Shown: positions 1-6,355 of the stretch, one piece after another | Layout: each line of letters starts with the position of its first letter | How positions within the stretch are numbered: the stretch's first letter is position 1 | From: Clostridiales bacterium | Lineage (GTDB): Bacteria > Bacillota > Clostridia > Peptostreptococcales > Anaerovoracaceae | Assembly: GCA_009778945.1 (NCBI GenBank) | Contig: WRFF01000007.1 | Coordinates: forward strand, 1 to 20,576 | Length of the DNA: 20,576 nt | Direction of reading: 5' to 3' | Notes under the pieces: model-generated | Seen by the model: only the letters and a program-made list of their open reading frames with translations | Database searches by the model: none | Told to the model about the DNA's origin: nothing | Translations under genes and position numbers: made by a program

Positions 1-1122
1 CGTTGTGATAAAGCTCTTTTGGATGAATTGTATACCGATACCGGTTGTATGGTTCATGCAATATATCCGCTATACAAATTGATTCACCTGCGGGAACAAA
101 ATCTTGATCTTCGGAATAGTCGAGTGAGTGAGCAGGCGAGTTTTATTTTTTGGCGTTTGACAGGAAAACGATGGACGACGACTTGTATGGCCTCCGGCTC
201 AGGTTTTTTTAACTCTCGCAAGAAAGACTACAACAAAAGATCATTAGAACTGGCAGGGATCACAAAGGATCAATTGGGGGAACTTCACGAGCCAACAGAA
301 ACAGCGCCTTTGAATGAGGAATTCGCTTCACTGCTTGGCGTCAAATCAGGTATCCCGGTCGTGCCTCCTTGTGCGGATGGGGCTTTCAATCAGATCGGCT
401 CACTGGCGGGTGACAACGATATGACTTTGTCTGTCGGCACCAGCGCGGCGCTTCGATTGAATATCCCATCCGCTGACCTTGTAAATGAACGGAAAACCAC
501 ATGGAGATATCTTTCGCCTCATTCATGGATGATCGGCGCAGCCACATCAGGAGCAACGAATTGTGTGGACTGGTTTCGGCAGAATCTGGCATTGAACTCT
601 GTTTCTTACGACGAACTAGCATACATGTCAGATGAATCAATAGCAAAAGCAGATGTTCCTTTTTTTATGCCATTTCTTTTTGGAGAAAGATGCCCGGGTT
701 GGAATGATGATAAGAAAGCTGTTTTTTACCAGTTAAGACCCGAGCATACATTGTTCGATATGTACAGAAGTGTGCTTGAAGGCGTTCTTTTTAACACATA
801 TCAATGTTATCAGGAAATATGCCGCGCAACGCGAATACCCGAAAGAATCCTTATTTCCGGCGGCATCCTGAAATCTCCAGTATGGCTTAAGATGGCGGCG
901 AATATTTTTGGCCGTCCGTTGTATTGTGATATTACAGATCAGGCTTCTATGTTGGGGGGAGCTTATCTGACCGAAGAGATCCTTACCGGTAATCGTGTCG
1001 TGTCAGATCAACGCAGGCAGATGGTTGAACCGGATGAAACAAGTACTGCCTATTATAAAGAAAGATACGAACGGTATTTAGAGTATTACATCCATGGAGA
1101 AGAAAACGATGGAAACCTATAA
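1..1122 (+). CDS. FGGY-family carbohydrate kinase, gluconokinase-like (5' end missing)
   Basis: The reading frame is open from base 1, so the gene is cut by the window edge and only the last 373 codons are present, against about 500 for the family. FGGY kinases phosphorylate sugars or sugar acids with ATP in the cytoplasm. Visible signatures are the early TGC-HAIYPLYKL segment that resembles gluconokinases, a catalytic-type Asp in VPPCADGAFNQIG, the SVGTSAALR phosphate-binding stretch, and the C-terminal ISGGILKSPVW and GGAYLTEE motifs of the ATP-binding domain. It leads an operon with a hydroxyacid dehydrogenase, KDPG aldolase and transaldolase, which supports a sugar acid such as gluconate as substrate. 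The substrate is inferred; xylulose or another ketose cannot be ruled out. Its 3' end overlaps the next gene by 14 nt. The gene is AT-richer than the housekeeping genes further right. Confidence 0.88.
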   Translation, partial: RCDKALLDELYTDTGCMVHAIYPLYKLIHLREQNLDLRNSRVSEQASFIFWRLTGKRWTTTCMASGSGFFNSRKKDYNKRSLELAGITKDQLGELHEPTETAPLNEEFASLLGVKSGIPVVPPCADGAFNQIGSLAGDNDMTLSVGTSAALRLNIPSADLVNERKTTWRYLSPHSWMIGAATSGATNCVDWFRQNLALNSVSYDELAYMSDESIAKADVPFFMPFLFGERCPGWNDDKKAVFYQLRPEHTLFDMYRSVLEGVLFNTYQCYQEICRATRIPERILISGGILKSPVWLKMAANIFGRPLYCDITDQASMLGGAYLTEEILTGNRVVSDQRRQMVEPDETSTAYYKERYERYLEYYIHGEENDGNL

Positions 1123-2041
1123 GGTACTAATAACACCGCGATCATTTGGCAAGACGGATTCCGCCCTATTTGATCTCCTCAATGAAAACGGTATTTCATA
1201 TAGGTGCAATGATACAGGCAATATATTAAGCGAGGATGATATGACAGATGCGATTGCGGATTGTGACGGAGTAATCGTAGGGGTTGATCCGCTTACGGCA
1301 TATGTAATGTCAAAAGCGCCGCATCTGAAAGCTATTGCAAAATACGGGGTAGGCACAGATAATATCGATCTGGACTATTGCGGAAAAAATGGTATTCGCG
1401 TATCAGTGACGCAAGGAGCAAACAGCGATGCAGTTGCAGATTTCGCTTTTGCATTAATGCTTGCTCTTTCCCGCAAAATCATACAGATCGATAGTAAATG
1501 CAAAACTGGAGATTGGACCAAAATCGTTACAAATGATGTATTCGGTAGGACGTTGGGCTTGTTCGGATTGGGGACAATCGGCAAGAAAGCTGCCGAGCGT
1601 GCGACCGGATTCGCCATGAAAATAATCGCTTATGATCCTTATTGGGACGAGGCTTTTGCAGAAAAGCACAACATCACATATGCGGATCCGGATACGATCT
1701 GCAGCGAAAGTGATTTTATCAGTCTGCATATACCATTGGAACCGGAAACAAAAAATATCATAGACGAGCGTCGAATATCCCTTATGAAGCCTGATGCATT
1801 TCTTATAAATACTGCGCGTGGAGGGTTGATCAATGAAGATGCACTTCTTGTCGCTCTAAAGAACAGACGTATCGGAGGCGCCGGTATTGACGTTTTTGCC
1901 ATAGAACCACCTCAGAACAACGAATGGTTTCATTTGGATAATGTCATATTGGGTTCGCATAGTGCAGCATCTACTATCGGGGCAGCGAACAATATGGGTA
2001 TGGAAGCTGTGAAGAATATCATGCGGGATTTAAATGGATGA
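1109..2041 (+). CDS. D-2-hydroxyacid dehydrogenase (phosphoglycerate dehydrogenase-like)
   Basis: NAD(P)-dependent oxidoreductase of the D-isomer-specific 2-hydroxyacid dehydrogenase family. From the start at 1109 it has 310 residues. The Rossmann motif GLGTIG lies at residues 153-158, and the catalytic triad is visible as Arg237 (in NTARGG), Glu266 (FAIEPP) and His284 (GSHSAA). An ATG at 1094 is in frame, but GGAGA at 1096-1100 sits 8 nt before the ATG at 1109, so the later start is preferred. The C-terminal ACT domain of true serine-pathway SerA is absent. Beside a gluconokinase-like kinase and a KDPG aldolase, a plausible job is reducing 2-ketogluconate (or another 2-keto sugar acid) to the aldonate that the kinase phosphorylates. 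That role is inference; the enzyme family is secure. Translation is probably coupled to the kinase through the overlap. Confidence 0.9.
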   Translation: METYKVLITPRSFGKTDSALFDLLNENGISYRCNDTGNILSEDDMTDAIADCDGVIVGVDPLTAYVMSKAPHLKAIAKYGVGTDNIDLDYCGKNGIRVSVTQGANSDAVADFAFALMLALSRKIIQIDSKCKTGDWTKIVTNDVFGRTLGLFGLGTIGKKAAERATGFAMKIIAYDPYWDEAFAEKHNITYADPDTICSESDFISLHIPLEPETKNIIDERRISLMKPDAFLINTARGGLINEDALLVALKNRRIGGAGIDVFAIEPPQNNEWFHLDNVILGSHSAASTIGAANNMGMEAVKNIMRDLNG

Positions 2042-2093
2042 TAACGTCTATCACTTTTTTAATAATCGCGCTTAAAATGGAGGTGAAAAGATT

Positions 2094-2729
2094 GTGGATT
2101 TGACAAAAAAAATTGGTGCATGCGGGCTGATACCGGTTGTTGTTATTGATGATGCTTCAAATGCCGTAAAAACTGCAATGGCGCTAAAAAAAGGCAATGT
2201 TGATTTGATGGAGATCACGCTCCGCACACCGGCTGGACTTGATGCGATCGAAAAGGTTGCCAATGATGTCGACGAAGTAATTGTTGGTGCGGGCACGGTG
2301 CTTTCATTGGAAAATGCGAAGTCGGCAATCGACCGGGGTGCAAAGTTCATAGTCACTCCGGGTTCTGATCCGGAAATTGTATCATATTGCCTTGAAAAGA
2401 ATATCTTGATAATACCGGGGTGCATCACGCCGACTGAAATAATGGCCGCAATGAAACAAGGGATCGACACAATAAAATTTTTCCCAGCCAATTTATATGG
2501 AGGCTACAAGGCAATACAGTCTCTTGCAAGTGTGTTTGGCAATATAAAATTCATACCCACAGGAGGTATCGGTGTCGAAAACATACTGGACTATCAACTC
2601 CCTGCGGTTTTGGCGGTTGGCGGGGCATGGCTATGCCCCCGGGAAGATATTGCTCAAGGAAATTTTAAAACAATCACAGAGATTTGTCTGAAGACTACTG
2701 AAAAAATCAGCGAAAAACGATCAATGTAA
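2094..2729 (+). CDS. eda: KDPG/KHG aldolase (2-dehydro-3-deoxyphosphogluconate aldolase)
   Basis: Class I aldolase that splits 2-keto-3-deoxy-6-phosphogluconate into pyruvate and glyceraldehyde 3-phosphate, the last step of the Entner-Doudoroff route. The 211 residues match the usual length of about 205-215. The family residues are visible: Glu40 and Arg44 in MEITLRTP, the GAGTV motif at 65-69, the Schiff-base Lys128 in IKFFPA, and the phosphate-binding PTGG. The start is GTG at 2094, supported by GGAGGTG at 2079-2085 with 8 nt spacing. It follows the dehydrogenase by 52 nt and is probably in the same operon. No 6-phosphogluconate dehydratase (edd) is in the window; it could lie to the left. 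Some relatives act on 2-keto-4-hydroxyglutarate or other keto-deoxy acids, so the exact substrate is not proven. Confidence 0.92.
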   Translation: MDLTKKIGACGLIPVVVIDDASNAVKTAMALKKGNVDLMEITLRTPAGLDAIEKVANDVDEVIVGAGTVLSLENAKSAIDRGAKFIVTPGSDPEIVSYCLEKNILIIPGCITPTEIMAAMKQGIDTIKFFPANLYGGYKAIQSLASVFGNIKFIPTGGIGVENILDYQLPAVLAVGGAWLCPREDIAQGNFKTITEICLKTTEKISEKRSM

Positions 2730-2803
2730 GTAAAGAACTTGATATTCCTAATGTCTGTTATTTTGATAATAATTAATATGTTGTAAATAAGGAGGAGACT
2801 AAG

Positions 2804-3850
2804 ATGGATAAATTATTGGAGATGACGAAAAAATTCTCTACTCAGTATTGGAATGATTCGTGCTCTTTAGCGGAATTGGATTATGCAATTCAGCGCGGGG
2901 CAACAGGGGCAACAACGAATCCTGTCATTGTAAAAAATGTGTTGGACAAAGAATTGGAGTCTTATCAACAATTCATCCGGGGTCTCGTGATCAACCATCC
3001 GTCTGCGACAGAGGATGAAATATCATGGATGGTGATCGAAAAGATGGCGGTAGACGGAGCAAAGAAACTTCAGCCGCTCTTTGATCCGAAAAAAGGCATA
3101 GGAAGAATATCGATACAGACCAACTCCAAGAATTTCAGAAGTGCAGAGAAATTGATAAAACAAACCATGCACTTTTTTACATTGGCGCCAAATATTCAAG
3201 TAAAATTACCTGCCTCGGCAGCAGGTGTCATTGCTCTTGAAGAAGTGACTTACAGGGGCGTCAGTATCAATGCAACAGTATCTTTTTCTGTTCCACAGGC
3301 AATTGCGGTTGCAGAGGCAGTATCCAGAGGGCTGAACAGAAGGGCAAAAGAGAATCTTGACAATTCCGAGATCAATCCTGTTTGTACAATAATGATCGGC
3401 AGGGTTGACGATTGGCTAAAATCGGTTGTGGAGAAACAGAATATATCCATCGATCCGTGTGCTTTGAACTATGCCGGTATAGCTTGCGCCAAGAAAGCAT
3501 ATAAAATCTACCAGAAAAGAAATTATCCGCTGAAAATATTGACAGCCGCATATCGCCACCCATTGCATTGGTCGGAATTTATTGGCGGAGATATGATAAT
3601 GACGATCCCCTGCGCATATCAAAAGCGTTTCAATCCGTCTGACATTGAAGTCATTGACCGGATGAATGATGAGATAGATCCGTATTTTATAAAGGAATTG
3701 TCAAAGCTGCCCGATTTCATAAAAGCATATGATCATATGGAGGTAAGTGAATTCGATAGTTTTGGACCTTTTGTGGCAACGCTTAACCAATTTTTAGCCG
3801 GCTATGATGACTTGGTCAAAATTATTAGAAAAATAATGTTTGAAGATTGA
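2804..3850 (+). CDS. Transaldolase-family protein with atypical active site
   Basis: Class I (Schiff-base) aldolase/transaldolase family, 348 residues, a length close to the TalB-type enzymes. Visible landmarks are Asp18 (WNDS), Asn39 in GATTNP, Lys134 in QVKLPAS as the Schiff-base lysine, and the INATVSFS stretch with Asn156 and Thr158. Arg200 follows in IGRVDDW. Aligned by eye to E. coli TalB, the catalytic Glu96 is replaced by Gln105 (SIQTN) and Phe178 by Met197. A Gln at this position is typical of fructose-6-phosphate aldolases (FSA), so aldolase or altered transferase activity is possible. A strong GGAGGAG at 2791-2797, 6 nt from the ATG, fixes the start. As the last gene of the sugar-acid operon it could move a dihydroxyacetone unit between sugar phosphates. 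Family assignment is firm, reaction is not. Confidence 0.85.
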   Translation: MDKLLEMTKKFSTQYWNDSCSLAELDYAIQRGATGATTNPVIVKNVLDKELESYQQFIRGLVINHPSATEDEISWMVIEKMAVDGAKKLQPLFDPKKGIGRISIQTNSKNFRSAEKLIKQTMHFFTLAPNIQVKLPASAAGVIALEEVTYRGVSINATVSFSVPQAIAVAEAVSRGLNRRAKENLDNSEINPVCTIMIGRVDDWLKSVVEKQNISIDPCALNYAGIACAKKAYKIYQKRNYPLKILTAAYRHPLHWSEFIGGDMIMTIPCAYQKRFNPSDIEVIDRMNDEIDPYFIKELSKLPDFIKAYDHMEVSEFDSFGPFVATLNQFLAGYDDLVKIIRKIMFED

Positions 3851-3858
3851 AGGGTAAA

Positions 3859-3891
3859 CGCCCAATAGCGGGCGCGTAGTCAAGATGACTA
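3859..3891. repeat. Two small inverted repeats after the sugar operon
   Basis: A 5-bp stem (CGCCC at 3859-3863 with GGGCG at 3870-3874) is followed by a 6-bp stem (TAGTCA at 3877-3882 with TGACTA at 3886-3891, 3-nt loop). They lie between the convergent transaldolase and fic genes. No T-tract follows on either strand, so an intrinsic terminator is not convincing. The rest of the 172-bp gap (3851-4022) shows no gene I can support. Confidence 0.3.
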
Positions 3892-4022
3892 TGAGCATGG
3901 GACAATACTTCTCGAACAGTCAGCAAAAGACACGCCGACCAATTTTCTGCTGAGCGCCTGATCGCAAAAACCACAGTTTGCGCGAGGTTTGAGTTGAAGT
4001 ATACTGTCACGATCAAATTGTG

Positions 4023-5114
4023 CTATTCGCGATAAATATCTTTGTTGACTTTGTAATGAGTGGCTCTGCCGGCGCCGAACCGTTCGATCACTTTCAGATT
4101 CAGGAGTTTGCCAACAGACTGCTTGACGGTTTCGCGGTTCACGCCGGTTTCCGCCGTCAGCGCCCTGACGCTGACGCTGTCATCCGGGTGGTCTTTGAAA
4201 TACTGCCAAACCACGCCCTGATTCTCCGACAGGTTCTGCTCAAGACGGGAAATATGAAGCAGCCCCAACGCTTCGTTTGCCTGTGCCAGGGCAATGCCGA
4301 GAAAGAACTTCGTCCATAGCTCAATCGATTCATGATCCGTGTCGAAAGTCACCTGTGACCCGCGCAGGGCAATATAATATTCGGCTTTGTTGTTCTCTAC
4401 AATTTTCTCAAGGCTGACATACGGAACGTAGTCGTATCCGGCCTTCAACATGAGAAGGTCGGTCAGGACGCGGCTCAGGCGCCCGTTGCCATCCTGGAAC
4501 GGATGGATTTTGAGGAAATGCACGACAAAGGCGGCAATCACGATGATTTTATGGTATTTTGGATCACTTATGGTTTCATTGTACCAATCGATCAACTCCC
4601 GCGTTTGATCCGGCGTCTGCCAGGCCGGCGCTGTCTCGAACAATACGGCAATCTCCCTGCCTTTTTCGTCGGTCATGCTGACGCTGTTCTCGACATGTTT
4701 ATAGGAACCTTTATGCCGCTCGTCCTTGTCGGAATATTTGAGCAGGCGCGCGTGGAACTCCAAAATGTTGTTTTCGGTAATCCGGATATCCTGATAATTG
4801 TCATAGATCAGAGACAACAATTCATAATAACCCTTGACTTCCTGTGTATCGCGGTCTTTCATGTTTTGCCATTTGAGCCCGCCTATCATGGAGCGGATCT
4901 CGTCGTCCGACAGGCTTGAACCCTCGATGCGCGTCGAAGCGCCGGCGGACGTGATCAGCGCGGCCCTTTTGAGCCGGTTCAATATTTGCGGGCTGAGATT
5001 CGCGCCGCCGCTCCACCGGCCGCTTTTGACGGCGATTTCCGTTGCCAGTAGTTCCAGTTCGCGCGGAACCGTTTCAAGCCGCTTGTATAATACTGTTTTG
5101 CCCGGATATTCCAT
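4023..5114 (-). CDS. Fic-family protein, class II self-inhibited, with C-terminal winged helix
   Basis: Fic proteins transfer a nucleotide part, usually AMP, onto a hydroxyl group of a target protein. The canonical core HPFQDGNGRLSR lies at residues 204-215. It has the catalytic His204, Asp208 for the metal, and the anion-binding GNGR. An N-terminal inhibitory helix motif (S/T)xxxE(G/N) is visible as STRIEG at 60-65, with inhibitory Glu64, which marks a class II, intramolecularly inhibited enzyme. The last ~80 residues look like a helix-turn-helix or winged helix (VRALTAETGVNRETVKQSV), common in stand-alone Fic proteins of about 360-380 residues. All key residues are intact. No toxin or antitoxin partner is adjacent; the upstream gene on the same strand is an XRE regulator. 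The start ATG lies 7 nt after a perfect -10 box and lacks a Shine-Dalgarno site. Target protein unknown. Confidence 0.93.
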   Translation of the reverse strand: MEYPGKTVLYKRLETVPRELELLATEIAVKSGRWSGGANLSPQILNRLKRAALITSAGASTRIEGSSLSDDEIRSMIGGLKWQNMKDRDTQEVKGYYELLSLIYDNYQDIRITENNILEFHARLLKYSDKDERHKGSYKHVENSVSMTDEKGREIAVLFETAPAWQTPDQTRELIDWYNETISDPKYHKIIVIAAFVVHFLKIHPFQDGNGRLSRVLTDLLMLKAGYDYVPYVSLEKIVENNKAEYYIALRGSQVTFDTDHESIELWTKFFLGIALAQANEALGLLHISRLEQNLSENQGVVWQYFKDHPDDSVSVRALTAETGVNRETVKQSVGKLLNLKVIERFGAGRATHYKVNKDIYRE

Positions 5115-5121
5115 ATACCTG

Positions 5122-5149
5122 ATTATATCCGATTTTATTCAGGTGTCAA
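5122..5149 (-). promoter_or_regulatory. Proximal fic promoter, predicted leaderless
   Basis: On the minus strand TTGACA (5149-5144), a 16-nt spacer and TATAAT (5127-5122) are both perfect sigma-70/sigma-A boxes. Only 7 nt separate the -10 box from the fic ATG (5114-5112), so transcription should start at or next to the start codon. The stretch between shows no Shine-Dalgarno sequence. Confidence 0.75.
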
Positions 5150-5204
5150 TATATCCACAATAATCCCCGTATTTGCGCGGCCTTTGCGCGTAAGGCTTCT
5201 GTTT

Positions 5205-5254
5205 TCAGGTGTTTGTCATATACACAATTATATCCGAAATGAATTGCGTATCAA
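5205..5254 (-). promoter_or_regulatory. Distal copy of the fic promoter with a 4-codon mini-ORF
   Basis: A second minus-strand promoter, TTGATA (5254-5249), 16-nt spacer, TATAAT (5232-5227), lies 105 bp upstream of the first. It shares the 11-mer TCGGATATAAT with it and repeats the GTATATG around the start. Here too an ATG (5219-5217) follows the -10 by 7 nt, but the frame closes after four codons (5219-5205, Met-Thr-Asn-Thr). The box ACACCTGAA occurs near both promoters (rc of 5139-5147 and of 5204-5212). A duplicated promoter or a tandem operator for the neighbouring XRE protein is plausible. Confidence 0.55.
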
Positions 5255-5359
5255 ACGAGGCGGGAACCGGGTAGCGGCGTGATCCGCGTATTTCCGGCTT
5301 GCTTGAAAAGCGGTTTCTTTCATCATGATCAAAGCTGTCCACGGCTCGTCAACCCATTC

Positions 5360-5725
5360 TCACCCGGCTTTACCAACCACTGCCTTTTCGGAACGGGATG
5401 ATTTTTCTTTTTTGTTGTTTTGGATCAAAAACACTTTGCCCTGCTCTATATACAGCTCCTGTTGCTCCACGGTCAGCGCGCGGAAAACCCGGAGCAGCTC
5501 GTTTTCCAATCGGTTCCCCGCCGGAGAATGACAGTAATCCAGCAAATAATCCGTCGACACATCAAAATACGCGGCGAGCCGCTTCAGCGTCTCATAATCT
5601 GGCTCGCGGAGATTGCGGATATAATTGCCGAGCGTCGAAGCTGCAACATTCAGTTCCGCCGACAATTGTTTCTGGGACAAGTTCCGCTCCTCAAGAAGAT
5701 TCCGCAATATATCACCAAACATCAT
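5360..5725 (-). CDS. XRE-family helix-turn-helix transcriptional regulator
   Basis: Small DNA-binding protein of 121 residues with an N-terminal XRE/Cro-CI helix-turn-helix (about residues 4-62). The core reads LSQKQLSAELNVAASTLGNYIRN and continues to the typical VSTDYLLDY end of the domain. The C-terminal half (ALTVEQQELYIEQGKVFL) is a short helical tail of the kind that dimerises SinR-like or phage-like repressors, ending in a charged Lys/Glu/Ser stretch. GAGGTG ends 7 nt before the ATG at 5725 and supports the start. It lies 245 bp upstream of fic on the same strand, in an intergenic region holding two related promoter copies, so control of fic and of itself is a reasonable inference. No targets are proven. 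Confidence 0.85.
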   Translation of the reverse strand: MMFGDILRNLLEERNLSQKQLSAELNVAASTLGNYIRNLREPDYETLKRLAAYFDVSTDYLLDYCHSPAGNRLENELLRVFRALTVEQQELYIEQGKVFLIQNNKKEKSSRSEKAVVGKAG

Positions 5726-6007
5726 AATCGTTCACCTCATGACAATTGTAGAAGCAAAAGCGCCGACGCCGTGAAAAAATACACGTTTTGCGTTTTCAGA
5801 CCCCAAACTGTGTTCTACATGATACATTATTTTTGTCAAAACTTGTTGGGAAGAGCGTCAGGCGTTTGTTGCTATGTTTGCTGTTGAAAATACAGGTTGT
5901 CCTTAAATGCCAAGCGAACTTCCGGTAGGGGGGCGGAAATGGGAAGTACGTCTGGCTAAGAGGCCTTTATGAAGGAAATCGCCCAGTATGGGGGCTGTGA
6001 ACGCCAA
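5726..6007. other. Spacer upstream of the XRE gene, no clear gene
   Basis: This stretch holds the upstream region of the XRE gene and the left flank of the repeat array. On the plus strand there is a doubled CGTTTTGCGTTTT-like box near 5784-5796, a possible operator, and scattered AT-rich patches. I find no convincing -35/-10 pair for the XRE gene. Apart from the weak small ORF listed at 5969, no coding region is supported. Confidence 0.5.
5888..5926. repeat. Left imperfect direct repeat flanking the 73-bp array
   Basis: AAATACAGGTT (5888-5898) followed by AATGCCAAGCGAACTTCCGGT (5906-5926). Both modules recur to the right of the array at 6297-6307 and 6254-6274, in the same orientation but swapped order. 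The 21-bp module matches at 19 of 21 positions by eye. Confidence 0.6.
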
Positions 6008-6100
6008 TTTGTCACTATGGCGCATGAAATTCGGTGTTTAGTGACAATTTTCCCGGTTCTGGCCGCGATAATTATGGGATTTTGTCACTATGGCGCGTGA
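5969..6100 (+). CDS. Possible 43-residue small membrane peptide (doubtful)
   Basis: ATG at 5969 follows AGAGG (5959-5963) by 5 nt. The frame encodes a charged start (MKEIAQYGG) and then a hydrophobic stretch near residues 24-39 (CLVTIFPVLAAIIMGF) that could cross a membrane. Against it, the frame runs into the 73-bp repeat array, whose period is not a multiple of three, and it simply stops in the second unit. Chance is the more likely explanation. Confidence 0.15.
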   Translation: MKEIAQYGGCERQFVTMAHEIRCLVTIFPVLAAIIMGFCHYGA

Positions 6101-6205
6101 AATTCGGTGTTTAATGACAATTTGCCCGGTTCTGGCCGCGATAATTATGGGATTTTGTCACTATGGTGCGTGAAATTCGGTGTTTAGTGACAATTTGCCC
6201 GGTTC
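6008..6205. repeat. 73-bp tandem repeat, 2.7 copies, each with an inverted repeat
   Basis: Units begin at 6008, 6081 and 6154 (TTTGTCACTATGG), giving a period of 73 bp; the third is cut after 52 bp at 6205. Units differ at only a few positions. Each contains TTGTCACTA and, 21 bp later, its reverse complement TAGTGACAA (6009-6017 with 6039-6047 in unit 1). In unit 2 the right arm has one change (TAATGACAA), which would still allow a G-U pair in minus-strand RNA. Units also share GGCCGCGATAATTATGGGA, with the palindrome ATAATTAT. There are no unique spacers, so it is not a CRISPR. Transposon-end binding sites, a regulator array or a replication-type element are all possible; none is proven. Confidence 0.85.
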
Positions 6206-6253
6206 GAACGATTCTGAATTATACAATGTCCTGATATTAAACCTGCCGCCGTG

Positions 6254-6307
6254 AATGCCAAGCGAAGTTCCTGTTAAGAGCGAAAATAAAAATTCCAAAT
6301 ACAGGTT
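6254..6307. repeat. Right imperfect direct repeat flanking the 73-bp array
   Basis: AATGCCAAGCGAAGTTCCTGT (6254-6274) and AAATACAGGTT (6297-6307) repeat the modules left of the array. The paired flanks bracket about 330 bp and may mark the ends of an inserted non-coding element. No transposase gene lies between them. Confidence 0.55.
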
Positions 6308-6320
6308 CTCGAAACAATAC

Positions 6321-6349
6321 TTGACAATATATTCCATTTTATGTATTAT
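6321..6349 (+). promoter_or_regulatory. yraN promoter, predicted leaderless
   Basis: TTGACA (6321-6326), a 17-nt spacer and TATTAT (6344-6349) make a near-consensus promoter. The in-frame ATG at 6356 begins 7 nt after the -10 box, where transcription is expected to start. The upstream in-frame ATG at 6341 lies inside the promoter and cannot be used from it. No Shine-Dalgarno sequence is present. Confidence 0.7.
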
Positions 6350-6355
6350 TATGAA

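Noticed and set aside
3859..3874. Terminator of the sugar operon
   Set aside because: The 5-bp stem has no following T-tract on either strand.
3825..4016. Minus-strand 63-codon frame after the transaldolase gene
   Set aside because: No Shine-Dalgarno site, no recognisable motif, and it overlaps the transaldolase end.
6008..6205. CRISPR array
   Set aside because: Units are contiguous 73-mers with no unique spacers, only three copies, and no cas genes.
6196..6212. Second tRNA-like GGTTCGAA motif
   Set aside because: It is part of the end of repeat unit 3 plus a chance palindrome; no cloverleaf can be drawn.
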